From positions 21,249 to 85,248 of the forward strand of contig NZ_JADNYM010000023.1 of the NCBI RefSeq assembly GCF_015708085.1: a stretch of 64,000 bases of DNA. The letters run 5' to 3'. Positions within the stretch are counted from its first letter, which is position 1, and each line of letters begins with the position of its first letter. This stretch comes from Arthrobacter terrae. Its GTDB lineage: Bacteria > Actinomycetota > Actinomycetes > Actinomycetales > Micrococcaceae. Under the pieces are notes generated by a model, which was not told where the DNA came from, made no database searches, and saw only the letters and a list, made by a program, of their open reading frames with translations. The position numbers were made by a program, and so were the translations under genes. Shown here piece by piece: positions 9,740-21,352 of the stretch.

Positions 9740-12700
9740 ATGGATAATGATCAGCCTTTCGCAGAAGCAAACGCAGCCGGCAATGATTTAGCCGCTAATG
9801 ACACAACGGCTAATGGAAACGCAGTCAATGAAACGGCCGGGAGCACCGGCGCCGCTGCCGAAACAGTTACCACGACGACGGTAAAGCGTCCGGCGCGGAG
9901 CAGGCGTAAAACGGTCAAACAGGAGAGCCTTCCGGAACCCGTGCATACGCCGGAGGACTCCGGACTTGCCGAAACCACGGAAGCTCCCTCCGCTGGCAGC
10001 ACAGAGGGTCAGCCGCGGACCAGGAAAGCACCCGTCCGCCGGAGCAGGGCGAAGAAAGTAGTCGAAGCGACGGCTTCACAGGATTCTGCTGCTGTGCAGG
10101 CAACCTTGGAACTTCCGGAACTTCCGGAAGCGACGTCCGAAACCGCAGCCGGCCCGGTAGCGGCTACTGCCGGACAGACATCAGAAACAAAGGCACCTAA
10201 GCGGCCGGCCCGCCGCCGGGCATCCTCCCCGGTAGCTTCCCCGGGCTCGGCGGTTTCGGCCACAGTGGACTCCGTTCCGGAAACCACCATAGCCACCACC
10301 GTGGCAACCGTGCCGGCCGAGGCGACTGCACCCGCCGGGCCGGGCGAAGCAGCTGTGCCCGCGGGGCCGGGCGAAGCAACCGCGCCCGCCGTGCCCGTGA
10401 CGGCACCCGGTGGGACAGCAGAGCAAGCATCCCTCTTCCTGGCACCGGGTCTCTCCGTGCTGTTCCAAGCGCCCGATCTGAGCTCGGCGGCATCCACGGC
10501 TAAAACCACCACTGTGGACCTGGTGGAATCCGACGACGATTCCGACGTCGGCGAGAGTGGCGGGCGACGCAGGCGTCGTGGCCGGACCCGTCGGGGGCGC
10601 TCCGAGGACGCCGGGCCGCGTTCGGACGGCGCCGCATCCCTTGATGACACAGCCGATAACGGCCGGGACGATAACGACCGGGACGACGACGACCGGGATA
10701 ACAACGATCGGGACAACAACGATCGGGACAACAACGATCGGGATAACAACGATCGGGACAACGGCGGCCGGGGAGCCGACGGCGTAACCTCGCGTCGCCG
10801 TCGTCGCAGGCGCCGGGGGGATGCGGACCTTGAACTCACCGGCGGCAGCGATGAAGACCCGCCCAACACTGTGACCAGGGTTCGTGCCCCGCGGCAGCCC
10901 ACCGAGGCACCGGTCTCCAACAAGGTGACCAGTCTGCGCGGCTCCACGCGACTGGAAGCGAAGAAACAGCGCCGCCGTGAATCCCGTGACACGGGACGCC
11001 GGCGCCAGGTCATTACCGAAGCCGAGTTCCTGGCCCGCCGGGAATCCGTTGACCGCACCATGGTAGTGCGCCAACGGGACGAGCGGATCCAGATTGGGGT
11101 CCTCGAAGACGGCATTCTGGCCGAGCACTTTGTCTCCAAGACGCAGCAGGATTCACTGATCGGCAACGTCTACCTGGCCAAGGTTCAGAACGTACTCCCC
11201 AGCATGGAAGCGGCCTTCGTCGACATTGGCCGCGGCCGCAACGCCGTGCTTTACGCCGGCGAAGTTAATTGGGATGCATCCCGACTGGATGGCCAGGCAC
11301 GTCGGATCGAAAATGCGCTCAAGTCCGGAGATTCCGTTCTGGTGCAGGTGACCAAGGATCCGGTGGGTCATAAAGGGGCACGGCTGACCAGCCAGATCTC
11401 GCTGCCCGGCCGCTACCTGGTGTACGTGCCCGGCGGATCGATGACAGGCATTTCCCGCAAGCTCCCGGACGTAGAACGCAATAGACTCAAGCGAATCCTG
11501 AAGGATCACCTGCCGGAGAACGCCGGGGTCATTGTCCGCACTGCGGCCGAGGGTGCCAGTGAGGAAGAGCTCACGCATGATATTAACCGGCTGCGTGCGC
11601 AGTGGGAAGGCATCGAGGCTCAGGCAACCTCCACCAGGATTCTGGCTCCGGAGATGCTGTACGGCGAGCCGGACCTGACCATTAAAGTGGTCCGTGATGT
11701 CTTCAACGAGGACTTCAGCAAGCTGATAGTTTCCGGCGAGGAGGCCTGGGACACCGTCGAAGCGTACGTGACCTATGTGGCCCCCGATCTGGTCGACCGG
11801 CTGGAGAAATGGACCAAGAACGAGGACATCTTCGCGGCGTTCCGCATTGAAGAGCAGATCGCGAAGGCGCTGGAGCGCAAGGTATTCCTCCCGTCCGGCG
11901 GCTCCCTGGTCATCGACCGCACCGAAGCGATGACCGTCGTGGATGTTAACACCGGCAAGTTCACCGGCTCCGGCGGAAACCTCGAGGAAACCGTCACGAA
12001 GAACAACCTGGAAGCAGCCGAAGAAGTGGTTCGGCAGCTGCGGCTGCGGGATATTGGCGGCATCATCGTCATCGACTTTATTGACATGGTGCTTGAATCC
12101 AACCGGGATCTGGTGCTCCGCCGGCTGGTTGAGTGCCTGGGCCGTGACCGGACCAAGCACCAGGTGGCGGAAGTGACCTCGCTTGGCCTGATCCAGATGA
12201 CCCGTAAGCGGATGGGGACGGGACTGTTGGAGGTCTTCGGCGAGCAGTGCGAGGCCTGCGCCGGCCGCGGCGTCGTGACCCAGGACGTCCCGGTTGAGCA
12301 TCGCCGCATGCATACCGCTACGGCGGCGGAGCAGCACCATCCGCAGGCCCGGCAGGACCAGCAGCGTCACGAGCAGCCCCGGCAGGAGCCGGCACGCCAG
12401 CAGCGCGAGAAGAAACGCCGCCGCGGGCAGCAGGGTGCAGAAGCGGAAATTTCGGATGCTCCCGTGACTGAATTGAGCGATGCCGAGCGTCAGGCGAAGG
12501 CCACTGCGGCCCGAACCGCGCTGGCGACGATTGCCGCTGCGACGCACGCGGCGCATCATGAGGATGCCGGGCATCATGCGCCGGAACAGGGCGCTGCCGG
12601 TGATCACATTGCGGTGCCGGCACACGGTGTCGTCCCGCAGGAGGCAAATAGCGGCAACGGCACCGCGACGGCCCAGGATCTGCGGGGCGGGCAGCTGACC

Positions 12701-13120
12701 ATTGGCGGCGAAGCCATCGAACTACCACGCGGCAACAACCGGCCAGCCGGGGCTCCGGTGGACCCGGCCCGGGCTCTGGCCGGGCTGGCGGACGTGCTGG
12801 AGCACCTTGCCGAAGGGCCAGCCGGCGAGGTCCCGGACCATTCCGGCTTGGATGCCAGTGGCCGGCCGCTGCGCACCAGCGAACGACGGGGACGGCGTAA
12901 CCGCGGTGCCAGCCGTGCCCAAGGTTCGGCTAACGCCAATGAAGTTCAGCAGCACACGGCGGCGCCGGCGGGCACAGCAGAGGGCTCCGCACGGCAGGAA
13001 CACGTGGTCCACGTCCCCGCTAAACCGGACCACGCTCCGCGCACCGCTGCAGTTCAGCCGGGTGCGAAGCCAGCCGAACCAATTATTCTCGGTGTCGGCG
13101 TGCCGGCTTCCGAGCTCTAA
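9740..13120 (+). CDS. rne: Ribonuclease E/G
   Basis: An endoribonuclease for mRNA turnover and rRNA processing; 1,126 residues. A long low-complexity N-terminal region (about 1-430) with Arg-rich patches precedes the catalytic core, an arrangement typical of actinobacterial RNase E/G. The core shows the S1-like segment with GNVYLAKVQNVLPSMEAAF, catalytic aspartates D735 (VVDVNTGKF) and D779 (IVIDFIDM), and the Zn-link cysteines C837 and C840 (CEACAGRG). The acidic/Gln/Ala-rich tail is likely disordered and protein-binding. A 15-bp tandem repeat sits in the N-terminal region. The start ATG has only a weak ribosome binding site. Confidence 0.93.
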   Translation: MDNDQPFAEANAAGNDLAANDTTANGNAVNETAGSTGAAAETVTTTTVKRPARSRRKTVKQESLPEPVHTPEDSGLAETTEAPSAGSTEGQPRTRKAPVRRSRAKKVVEATASQDSAAVQATLELPELPEATSETAAGPVAATAGQTSETKAPKRPARRRASSPVASPGSAVSATVDSVPETTIATTVATVPAEATAPAGPGEAAVPAGPGEATAPAVPVTAPGGTAEQASLFLAPGLSVLFQAPDLSSAASTAKTTTVDLVESDDDSDVGESGGRRRRRGRTRRGRSEDAGPRSDGAASLDDTADNGRDDNDRDDDDRDNNDRDNNDRDNNDRDNNDRDNGGRGADGVTSRRRRRRRRGDADLELTGGSDEDPPNTVTRVRAPRQPTEAPVSNKVTSLRGSTRLEAKKQRRRESRDTGRRRQVITEAEFLARRESVDRTMVVRQRDERIQIGVLEDGILAEHFVSKTQQDSLIGNVYLAKVQNVLPSMEAAFVDIGRGRNAVLYAGEVNWDASRLDGQARRIENALKSGDSVLVQVTKDPVGHKGARLTSQISLPGRYLVYVPGGSMTGISRKLPDVERNRLKRILKDHLPENAGVIVRTAAEGASEEELTHDINRLRAQWEGIEAQATSTRILAPEMLYGEPDLTIKVVRDVFNEDFSKLIVSGEEAWDTVEAYVTYVAPDLVDRLEKWTKNEDIFAAFRIEEQIAKALERKVFLPSGGSLVIDRTEAMTVVDVNTGKFTGSGGNLEETVTKNNLEAAEEVVRQLRLRDIGGIIVIDFIDMVLESNRDLVLRRLVECLGRDRTKHQVAEVTSLGLIQMTRKRMGTGLLEVFGEQCEACAGRGVVTQDVPVEHRRMHTATAAEQHHPQARQDQQRHEQPRQEPARQQREKKRRRGQQGAEAEISDAPVTELSDAERQAKATAARTALATIAAATHAAHHEDAGHHAPEQGAAGDHIAVPAHGVVPQEANSGNGTATAQDLRGGQLTIGGEAIELPRGNNRPAGAPVDPARALAGLADVLEHLAEGPAGEVPDHSGLDASGRPLRTSERRGRRNRGASRAQGSANANEVQQHTAAPAGTAEGSARQEHVVHVPAKPDHAPRTAAVQPGAKPAEPIILGVGVPASEL
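10664..10768 (+). repeat. 15-bp minisatellite in rne, seven units
   Basis: Seven in-frame units starting at 10664, 10679, 10694, 10709, 10724, 10739 and 10754 encode RDNND-like pentapeptides. The copy number is likely to vary between strains. It adds an acidic, disordered stretch flanked by Arg-rich clusters. Confidence 0.9.
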
Positions 13121-13141
13121 AACGCCGGGCAGCACATCCTC

Positions 13142-13190
13142 GCAGAACCCCGGCAACCCCTCGTACAGAGTGCGGATGCCAGGGTTCTGC
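13142..13190 (+). terminator. Hairpin after rne
   Basis: Arms at 13142-13155 and 13177-13190 pair over 14 bases with one mismatch. It lies just downstream of the rne stop. There is no T-tract. Confidence 0.5.
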
Positions 13191-13341
13191 ACGTTCGTCT
13201 GTGTCGTGCGGCCGGCCGAAGAGCTGCTGGACCAGTGCAGTTGCCGGGCAAGCGCGCAAGTCCGGCAGACGGAAGCAGTTCGGTGCGGGCGCTGTTGGTA
13301 GAGAAGGGGTTCTTTCCGTCCGTCGGTTAGGGTGGGTTTTG

Positions 13342-13417
13342 ACACGGGGTGCCGCGCCATAGGGCCGGCTGAGATCCAGACCCGTCGAACCTGGCCGGCC
13401 AGCACCGGCGAAGGGAT
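13342..13417 (+). promoter_or_regulatory. Thiamine pyrophosphate riboswitch
   Basis: The leader contains the conserved TPP elements: ACGGGGTGCC at its start, the CTGAGA signature at 13369-13374, then ACCCGTCGAACCTG and the closing GCACCGGCGAAGGGA. The last element merges with the ribosome binding site AAGGGA (13411-13416), seven bases before the thiD start. Ligand binding would therefore hide the ribosome binding site and switch off translation. Confidence 0.95.
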
Positions 13418-13423
13418 GTCCTG

Positions 13424-15007
13424 ATGACCAGCGAAACCCACATCAATCCATGGCCCGATAGCTCACAGCGGCGGATTCCGCGAGTGCTCAGTATCGCGGG
13501 TTCCGATCCCTCCGGCGGGGCCGGCATTCAAGCGGATCTAAAAAGCATCGCGGCCAACGGCGGCTACGGCATGGCAGTCATTACTGCGCTGACCGCGCAA
13601 AATACGCAAGGCGTGCGCTCCGTGCACGTTCCCCCGGTCGCGTTCCTTCAGGAGCAGCTCGCCGCTGTGGCGGAGGACATCGTGATCGACGCGGTCAAAA
13701 TTGGAATGTTGGGCGACGCGGCAGTGATTAACACCGTAGCCCGATGGGTGGAACGGACCCGGCCGGCCGTCGTCGTCCTCGATCCCGTGATGGTGGCCAG
13801 CAGCGGTGACCGGCTGTTGGCAGCGGACGCTGAACAAGCGCTGCAACGGCTGCTGCGCCACGCGGACCTTGTTACCCCCAACCTCCCGGAACTCGCCGTA
13901 CTGCTGGGTCAAGCCCCGGCGGAAAGCTGGGAGGAGGCGCTGGCGCAGGGGAAGCGCCTGGCCATCGGCAGCGATATACGGGTACTGGTGAAGGGCGGCC
14001 ATCTTCATTCACCGGACTGCCCGGACGCGCTGGTTGCCCCGGACGGCTCCGTATATGAAATCATTGCAGCGCGGGTTCAAACGCGCAATACGCACGGCAC
14101 TGGCTGCTCGCTGTCGGCTGGCCTGGCTACTGTTCAGCCGCAGCTGGGGGACTGGCCGGCCGCCCTGCGGCGGGTGAAGTCCTGGTTGAGCGGCGCTCTT
14201 GAGCATGCCGACGAACTCCAGGTGGGAAGCGGTCATGGTCCGGTGCATCACTTCCATGCGCTCTTCTCGACGCGTGCACCGGAAGGCAACGAGTTCTCCA
14301 GCCAACTGTGGCTGGACAGCGCTGCCGTGCGAACGGCGATCTCCGGGCTGGAATTCATCCAACGTCTGCGCGATGGAAGCCTTGCGAAAAAGGACTTCGC
14401 CTATTACCTGGCACAGGACGCGCTTTATCTGAATGGATATTCACGCGTCCTGGCCCGCGCCAGTGCCCTGGCGCCCACCGAGGCGGAACAGCTGTTCTGG
14501 GCCACCGCGTCCCGGCAGTGCCTCGAGGTGGAGGCGCAGCTGCACCGTAATTGGCTGGGCGCGCAGGCGTCGCCCGCCATGCCGGGGCCGGTGACCAAGG
14601 CCTACGTGGATCATCTGCTGGCCGCCGGCTCCGGCGGCAGCTACGGGGAGGTAGTCGCCGCCGTCCTGCCCTGCTATTGGCTGTATGCCGATATCGGAGC
14701 GGCGCTGCACAGGCAGTTCCTGATCGACTTTCCGGACGACGACGGCGGCAAAGACGGCGCCGACGGCGGCGCTGGCTCCCACCCGTACTCCGCGTGGCTG
14801 CTCACTTATGCCGATGAAGCGTTTGCGGCCGCGGCCGGAGAGGCAATTGCCATCACAGACGCTGCAGCGCGAAACGCCTCGCCGGCAGACCGGGAGCGAA
14901 TGCGCCGTGCATTCGGGGAATCGGCGAAGTACGAACTGGCCTTCTTCGACGCTCCACGGCTGTACGCGCAAAACACTCATCCGCCGCGCCGCCTGCCTGA
15001 GCGCTAA
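13424..15007 (+). CDS. thiD: Fused hydroxymethylpyrimidine phosphate kinase (ThiD) and TenA-type aminohydrolase
   Basis: A 527-residue bifunctional thiamine enzyme. Residues about 15-280 form a ribokinase-fold HMP/HMP-P kinase, with VLSIAGSDPSGGAGIQAD at the start, VVLDPVM in the middle and GTGCSLSAGLA near the end (anion hole and catalytic Asp region). Residues about 290-515 are a TenA/thiaminase II domain with the active-site cysteine C417 in LPCYWLYADIG. The combination phosphorylates HMP and salvages degraded pyrimidines into the thiamine pathway. Expression is controlled by the adjoining TPP riboswitch. The start ATG follows AAGGGA at seven bases. No other thiamine gene lies nearby. Confidence 0.93.
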   Translation: MTSETHINPWPDSSQRRIPRVLSIAGSDPSGGAGIQADLKSIAANGGYGMAVITALTAQNTQGVRSVHVPPVAFLQEQLAAVAEDIVIDAVKIGMLGDAAVINTVARWVERTRPAVVVLDPVMVASSGDRLLAADAEQALQRLLRHADLVTPNLPELAVLLGQAPAESWEEALAQGKRLAIGSDIRVLVKGGHLHSPDCPDALVAPDGSVYEIIAARVQTRNTHGTGCSLSAGLATVQPQLGDWPAALRRVKSWLSGALEHADELQVGSGHGPVHHFHALFSTRAPEGNEFSSQLWLDSAAVRTAISGLEFIQRLRDGSLAKKDFAYYLAQDALYLNGYSRVLARASALAPTEAEQLFWATASRQCLEVEAQLHRNWLGAQASPAMPGPVTKAYVDHLLAAGSGGSYGEVVAAVLPCYWLYADIGAALHRQFLIDFPDDDGGKDGADGGAGSHPYSAWLLTYADEAFAAAAGEAIAITDAAARNASPADRERMRRAFGESAKYELAFFDAPRLYAQNTHPPRRLPER

Positions 15008-15300
15008 GGGACCGACAACAGGATAAGCTGGCCAAGCACGGTTCTCCGGTACCAGGCTGTACGTCCCGTTGTAGGCGCAACTGAGAAAGTGGCGCTTATC
15101 ACGGCAGGTCTCCGGGAGCCCGCCTCATTTGCGGCCGAGGGCAGATCTAGCGTATTCTTGATCTTCGGTGCTTACGCCAGTTCAGGGCATTTACTCCTTT
15201 GTGAGGTCCTCGGCGTCGAGGCACAGCAGGCATCCGGCAAAGTATTTTCCGGATCCGCACGTAAACTTTGTTATAAACGTCGAGAGAAGTGAGTTCCACA

Positions 15301-15609
15301 GTGGTGTACGCGATTGTCCGCGCAAGCGGCCGCCAAGAGAAGGTTTCCGTCGGAGACTTCGTAACCCTGAACCGCGTCCCCGGTGGAGCCGGCAGCACAT
15401 TTGAGCTGCCCGCTTTGCTCCTGGTTGATGGTGAGAAAATCACCTCCGCCGTTGAGGACCTGGCGAAGATTAAGGTTACGGCTGAAATTCTGGAGGATCT
15501 TCGCGGCCCGAAGATCGTCATCCAGAAGTTCAAGAACAAGACCGGCTACAAGGTCCGCAAGGGCCACCGTCAGGAACTGACCAAGGTAAAGATCACCTCG
15601 ATCGCATAG
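15301..15609 (+). CDS. rplU: 50S ribosomal protein L21
   Basis: Ribosomal large-subunit protein bL21; 102 residues from this GTG. The N-terminus [20 protein letters not shown] and the C-terminus [15 protein letters not shown] are diagnostic. The GTG at 15301 is preferred over the GTG at 15289 because AAGTGAG sits about eight bases upstream and because L21 proteins of this group begin at this position. It forms the usual rplU-rpmA pair, 85 bases apart. The 293-bp region upstream (15008-15300) holds no gene. A possible promoter there is TTTGCG at 15128 with TATTCT at 15153, at a longer than ideal spacing. Confidence 0.96.
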   Translation: MVYAIVRASGRQEKVSVGDFVTLNRVPGGAGSTFELPALLLVDGEKITSAVEDLAKIKVTAEILEDLRGPKIVIQKFKNKTGYKVRKGHRQELTKVKITSIA

Positions 15610-15694
15610 TTTCTCAGTTCGCTGCGGTTTCTTAGACCGTGGCAGTGCGATTCCGTGGTTTAGTCGTCTTCAGTCGAAAAGGTAGGCATTTCAA

Positions 15695-15958
15695 ATGGCA
15701 CATAAAAAGGGTGCGAGTTCCACTCGCAACGGCCGTGACTCCAACGCTCAGTACTTGGGCGTGAAGCGTTTCGGTGGTCAGGTAGTTTCCGCTGGCGAGA
15801 TCATCGTCCGCCAGCGTGGAACGCACTTCCACCCCGGCGCCGGCGTCGGCCGCGGTGGCGACGACACGTTGTTCGCGCTGACGGCAGGAGCCGTTGAATT
15901 CGGCACCGCCCGCGGCCGCCGTGTTGTGAACATTGTTACGGCGGCAGCTGCACTGTAG
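15695..15958 (+). CDS. rpmA: 50S ribosomal protein L27
   Basis: Ribosomal protein bL27, 87 residues, located near the peptidyl transferase centre. The N-terminus [16 protein letters not shown] and the [10 protein letters not shown] motif are family hallmarks. No cleavable N-terminal extension is present, unlike in Firmicutes. A good AAAGGTAGG ribosome binding site precedes the ATG. It follows rplU and precedes the obgE operon. Confidence 0.97.
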   Translation: MAHKKGASSTRNGRDSNAQYLGVKRFGGQVVSAGEIIVRQRGTHFHPGAGVGRGGDDTLFALTAGAVEFGTARGRRVVNIVTAAAAL

Positions 15959-15983
15959 CAGCAGGCACGTAGTACCAGGCACA
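15956..15983 (+). repeat. 14-bp imperfect tandem duplication from the rpmA stop
   Basis: Units 15956-15969 and 15970-15983 match at 11 of 14 positions. Each begins with TAG; the first is the rpmA stop codon. Confidence 0.6.
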
Positions 15984-15991
15984 GAAGCACC

Positions 15992-16040
15992 AAACGTTTT
16001 TCCAGTGGAGCGGGCCGCTTGGCCAGCTCCACTGGCGTTT
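15992..16040 (+). terminator. Hairpin terminator after rpmA
   Basis: CCAGTGGAGC (16002-16011) pairs with GCTCCACTGG (16026-16035), with inner GGCC pairing and outer AAACG/CGTTT pairing. It most likely ends the rplU-rpmA transcript. Confidence 0.7.
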
Positions 16041-16114
16041 AAACCACTGTGCTTGGCAATACCCACAGTGCTTTTCAACATCCGCAGCACTGTTCAATAC
16101 CCACAGTGGTTTTT
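16041..16114. repeat. Nested inverted and direct repeats before obgE
   Basis: AAACCACTGTG (16041-16051) is the exact reverse complement of CACAGTGGTTT (16102-16112). Between them lie further CACAGTG and CACTGT copies, so alternative hairpins are possible. A short T-run follows the right arm. It may act as a second terminator. Confidence 0.6.
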
Positions 16115-16150
16115 AACATCATTGCCTTTTAACTACGCTGGGCAGCCTAG

Positions 16151-19004
<2,854 letters not shown>

Positions 19005-19017
19005 GCGGCCCTTGGCC

Positions 19018-19023
19018 TAAACT
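19018..19023 (+). promoter_or_regulatory. -10 element of a leaderless proA promoter
   Basis: TAAACT ends six bases before the proA ATG, and no ribosome binding site is present. proA may therefore also be transcribed on its own from a leaderless start, in addition to read-through from proB. Confidence 0.4.
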
Positions 19024-19029
19024 TGTTGC

Positions 19030-20310
19030 ATGACTGAGCTGGCTGTGGATCAAGACGTAACGGAGGCGGTGCATGCCGTTGCGGACCTCGCCCGAGCGGC
19101 ATCGCGCCGGATGGCACACGCCAACCGTGCCTGGAAGGACCAGGGGCTGTTGGCAATAGCTGCGGCCCTGCGGGAACGCCAGGACGCGGTGCTGGCCGCC
19201 AACGCCAGAGACGTTGCCCGTGGGCGGGAGAGCGGAACAACTGAAGCCATGCTGGACCGGCTCACACTGACCCCGGATCGGGTTGCCGCTCTATCCGAAG
19301 CACTCAAAAATTTGGCGTCACTGCCGGATCCGGTGGGAAACGTGGTCCGCGGGCAGACCCTTCCTAATGGTCTGCGAATGCGCCAGGTAAATGTCCCGTT
19401 GGGAGTCGTGGCCGCCATCTACGAGGCTCGGCCAAACGTCACCGTGGACATCGCGGGTCTGGCGCTCAAGAGTGGAAATGCCGTAATTCTCCGGGGTGGG
19501 AGCGCGGCGGCGGACACCAATGAAGCACTTGTCGGGATCCTCCGCGATGCTCTCGAAGCGGCCGGACTCCCGGCTAACGCGGTGCAAAGCGTGGACCGGT
19601 ACGGACGCGCTGGTGCGAATGTTCTGATGCGTGCCCGGGGCCGGGTTGACGTCCTCATTCCGCGCGGTGGGCGGGACCTGATCCAGTCCGTTCTGAACAA
19701 CGCTTCCGTCCCCGTCATCGAAACGGGCGAGGGTAACGTGCACATCTTCATTGACGAGTCCGCACCCGCTGAAATGGCGGTCAATATTGTGCTCAATGCC
19801 AAGACACAGCGACCCAGTGTCTGCAACACGGTGGAAACCCTGCTGGTGCACCGCGACGCCACTGCCCTGCCTGACGTACTGTCCGCCTTGTCTGCCGCAG
19901 GGGTCCGGCTGCACGTGGATGAGCGCATCATGGCGGAACTTCCCGCCGGGCTTAGTGCCGTACCCGCGTGCGAGGCGGACTGGGGGCGCGAATATATGGA
20001 TCTTGATCTGGCAGTGGCTATGGTTGATTCACTTGACGCTGCTGTGCGTCACATTCGATGCTGGAGCACCGGACACACGGAGGCGATTGTGACCAATGAC
20101 CTATCCAATGCCGAGCGCTTCATAGCCGAGGTGGATTCCGCGGCGGTGATAGTGAACGCCTCCACGCGCTTTACCGATGGTGCCCAGATGGGGTTAGGCG
20201 CTGAAGTGGGAATTTCGACCCAAAAGCTGCACGCCCGCGGGCCGATGGGTCTGAGCGAACTGACGACCACCAAATGGATCGTTCGCGGCGAGGGCCAAAT
20301 CCGTACCTAG
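19030..20310 (+). CDS. proA: Gamma-glutamyl phosphate reductase
   Basis: Second step of proline synthesis: NADPH-dependent reduction of glutamyl phosphate. The length of 426 residues is usual. An aldehyde-dehydrogenase fold is seen, with the catalytic cysteine C265 in RPSVCNTVETLL. Also conserved are YEARPNVTVDIAGLALKSGN, VIETGEGNVH and the C-terminal GLGAEVGISTQKLHARGPMG. It follows proB by 25 bases. Confidence 0.96.
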   Translation: MTELAVDQDVTEAVHAVADLARAASRRMAHANRAWKDQGLLAIAAALRERQDAVLAANARDVARGRESGTTEAMLDRLTLTPDRVAALSEALKNLASLPDPVGNVVRGQTLPNGLRMRQVNVPLGVVAAIYEARPNVTVDIAGLALKSGNAVILRGGSAAADTNEALVGILRDALEAAGLPANAVQSVDRYGRAGANVLMRARGRVDVLIPRGGRDLIQSVLNNASVPVIETGEGNVHIFIDESAPAEMAVNIVLNAKTQRPSVCNTVETLLVHRDATALPDVLSALSAAGVRLHVDERIMAELPAGLSAVPACEADWGREYMDLDLAVAMVDSLDAAVRHIRCWSTGHTEAIVTNDLSNAERFIAEVDSAAVIVNASTRFTDGAQMGLGAEVGISTQKLHARGPMGLSELTTTKWIVRGEGQIRT

Positions 20311-20432
20311 CGCCGGGTCCCGGAGCGTCCGGCTGCCGCAACGGGATGCTTCGCGTACCATGAGAGTTCAAGGTGTTTGACCCGCCGCCCGGCTGGTCGA
20401 ACGGATGCGTTGTTGATACTTAGGGGAGAATT

Positions 20433-20678
20433 ATGCTGACCCAGCTTGCCGGCGTTCTGGCGGCCGCCACCGAACATGAGGAAAAAGCGCCGCTTTTCAT
20501 GCCGTGGTGGATGTTCGGCGTGTCAATTTTCGTCATTTTGCTGGTGTTGATGTTCGTCACCGCCTCCTTCTCGAATATGGGAAACCGCCATTCTGCCGTA
20601 GAGGAAAGCCCCGATCCGCACCGCCAGCACACGAACAAGCACGATCACGGCGAGGGCGAGAAGATTCCCCATTTCTAA
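20433..20678 (+). CDS. Small single-pass membrane protein, unknown
   Basis: An 81-residue protein with one strong hydrophobic helix (about residues 22-45, [18 protein letters not shown]) and a His-rich hydrophilic tail. The ATG has GGGGAG seven bases upstream, which supports expression. Its place between proA and nadD appears typical of Arthrobacter-like genomes, as I recall. The function is unknown. Confidence 0.75.
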   Translation: MLTQLAGVLAAATEHEEKAPLFMPWWMFGVSIFVILLVLMFVTASFSNMGNRHSAVEESPDPHRQHTNKHDHGEGEKIPHF

Positions 20679-20685
20679 GACAGCA

Positions 20686-21345
20686 TTGCCGGCAGCCGGG
20701 GTGAAGGACCCGCACCGGCGCTTCCGTTTAGGTGTCATGGGTGGCACCTTCGACCCGATTCATCACGGGCACCTGGTGGCGGCGAGTGAAGTCGCAGCGG
20801 TCTTTGAGCTCGATGAGGTGGTTTTCGTGCCCACCGGACAGCCATGGCAGAAAGCCAAGACCCAGGTCAGCCTCCCGGAGCATCGTTATCTCATGACCGT
20901 GATCGCCACCGCATCTAACCCCAGATTCACCGTCAGCAGGGTGGACATCGACAGGCCCGGACCCACGTTCACCATTGACACTCTGCGCGATCTGCGCAGG
21001 ATGCGCCCGGACGCCGACTTGTTCTTCATCACCGGTGCTGATGCCATGGCTCAGATCATGTCATGGAAAGACAACGATGAGCTGTGGTCATTGGCCCACT
21101 TCGTTGGTGTGACACGCCCGGGCCATGTCCTCGACGGTATGGGCCGTTCTGACGTGAGTTTGTTGGAAGTGCCGGCTATGTCGATTTCCTCAACCGACTG
21201 CCGTGACCGCGTCCAGGAACAGAATCCTGTATGGTATCTGGTTCCCGATGGAGTGGTGCAATACATTGCGAAGTACGGGCTCTATCTCGAACCGGGGCGC
21301 AGTGGTGTGGGATCCAGTCAACAGGTGAGTTCTAGTACTGAATGA
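20686..21345 (+). CDS. nadD: Nicotinate-nucleotide adenylyltransferase
   Basis: Makes deamido-NAD from nicotinate mononucleotide and ATP. About 219 residues from the TTG given here. The nucleotidyltransferase motif [11 protein letters not shown] is near residues 19-29, and the second motif [10 protein letters not shown] is near 166. The start is uncertain: the TTG at 20686 has no clear ribosome binding site, and a GTG at 20701 would give a protein shorter by five residues. It is followed after seven bases by the 422-residue gene and then rsfS, a common nadD-rsfS neighbourhood. Confidence 0.93.
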   Translation: MPAAGVKDPHRRFRLGVMGGTFDPIHHGHLVAASEVAAVFELDEVVFVPTGQPWQKAKTQVSLPEHRYLMTVIATASNPRFTVSRVDIDRPGPTFTIDTLRDLRRMRPDADLFFITGADAMAQIMSWKDNDELWSLAHFVGVTRPGHVLDGMGRSDVSLLEVPAMSISSTDCRDRVQEQNPVWYLVPDGVVQYIAKYGLYLEPGRSGVGSSQQVSSSTE

Positions 21346-21352
21346 GTAGTAA

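Noticed and set aside
10664..10768. Regular repeats that could suggest a CRISPR array
   Set aside because: The units are contiguous 15-mers with no spacers and are in frame in rne.
13121..13341. Possible small gene between rne and the TPP riboswitch
   Set aside because: No open frame with a ribosome binding site or sensible composition; only a hairpin is visible.
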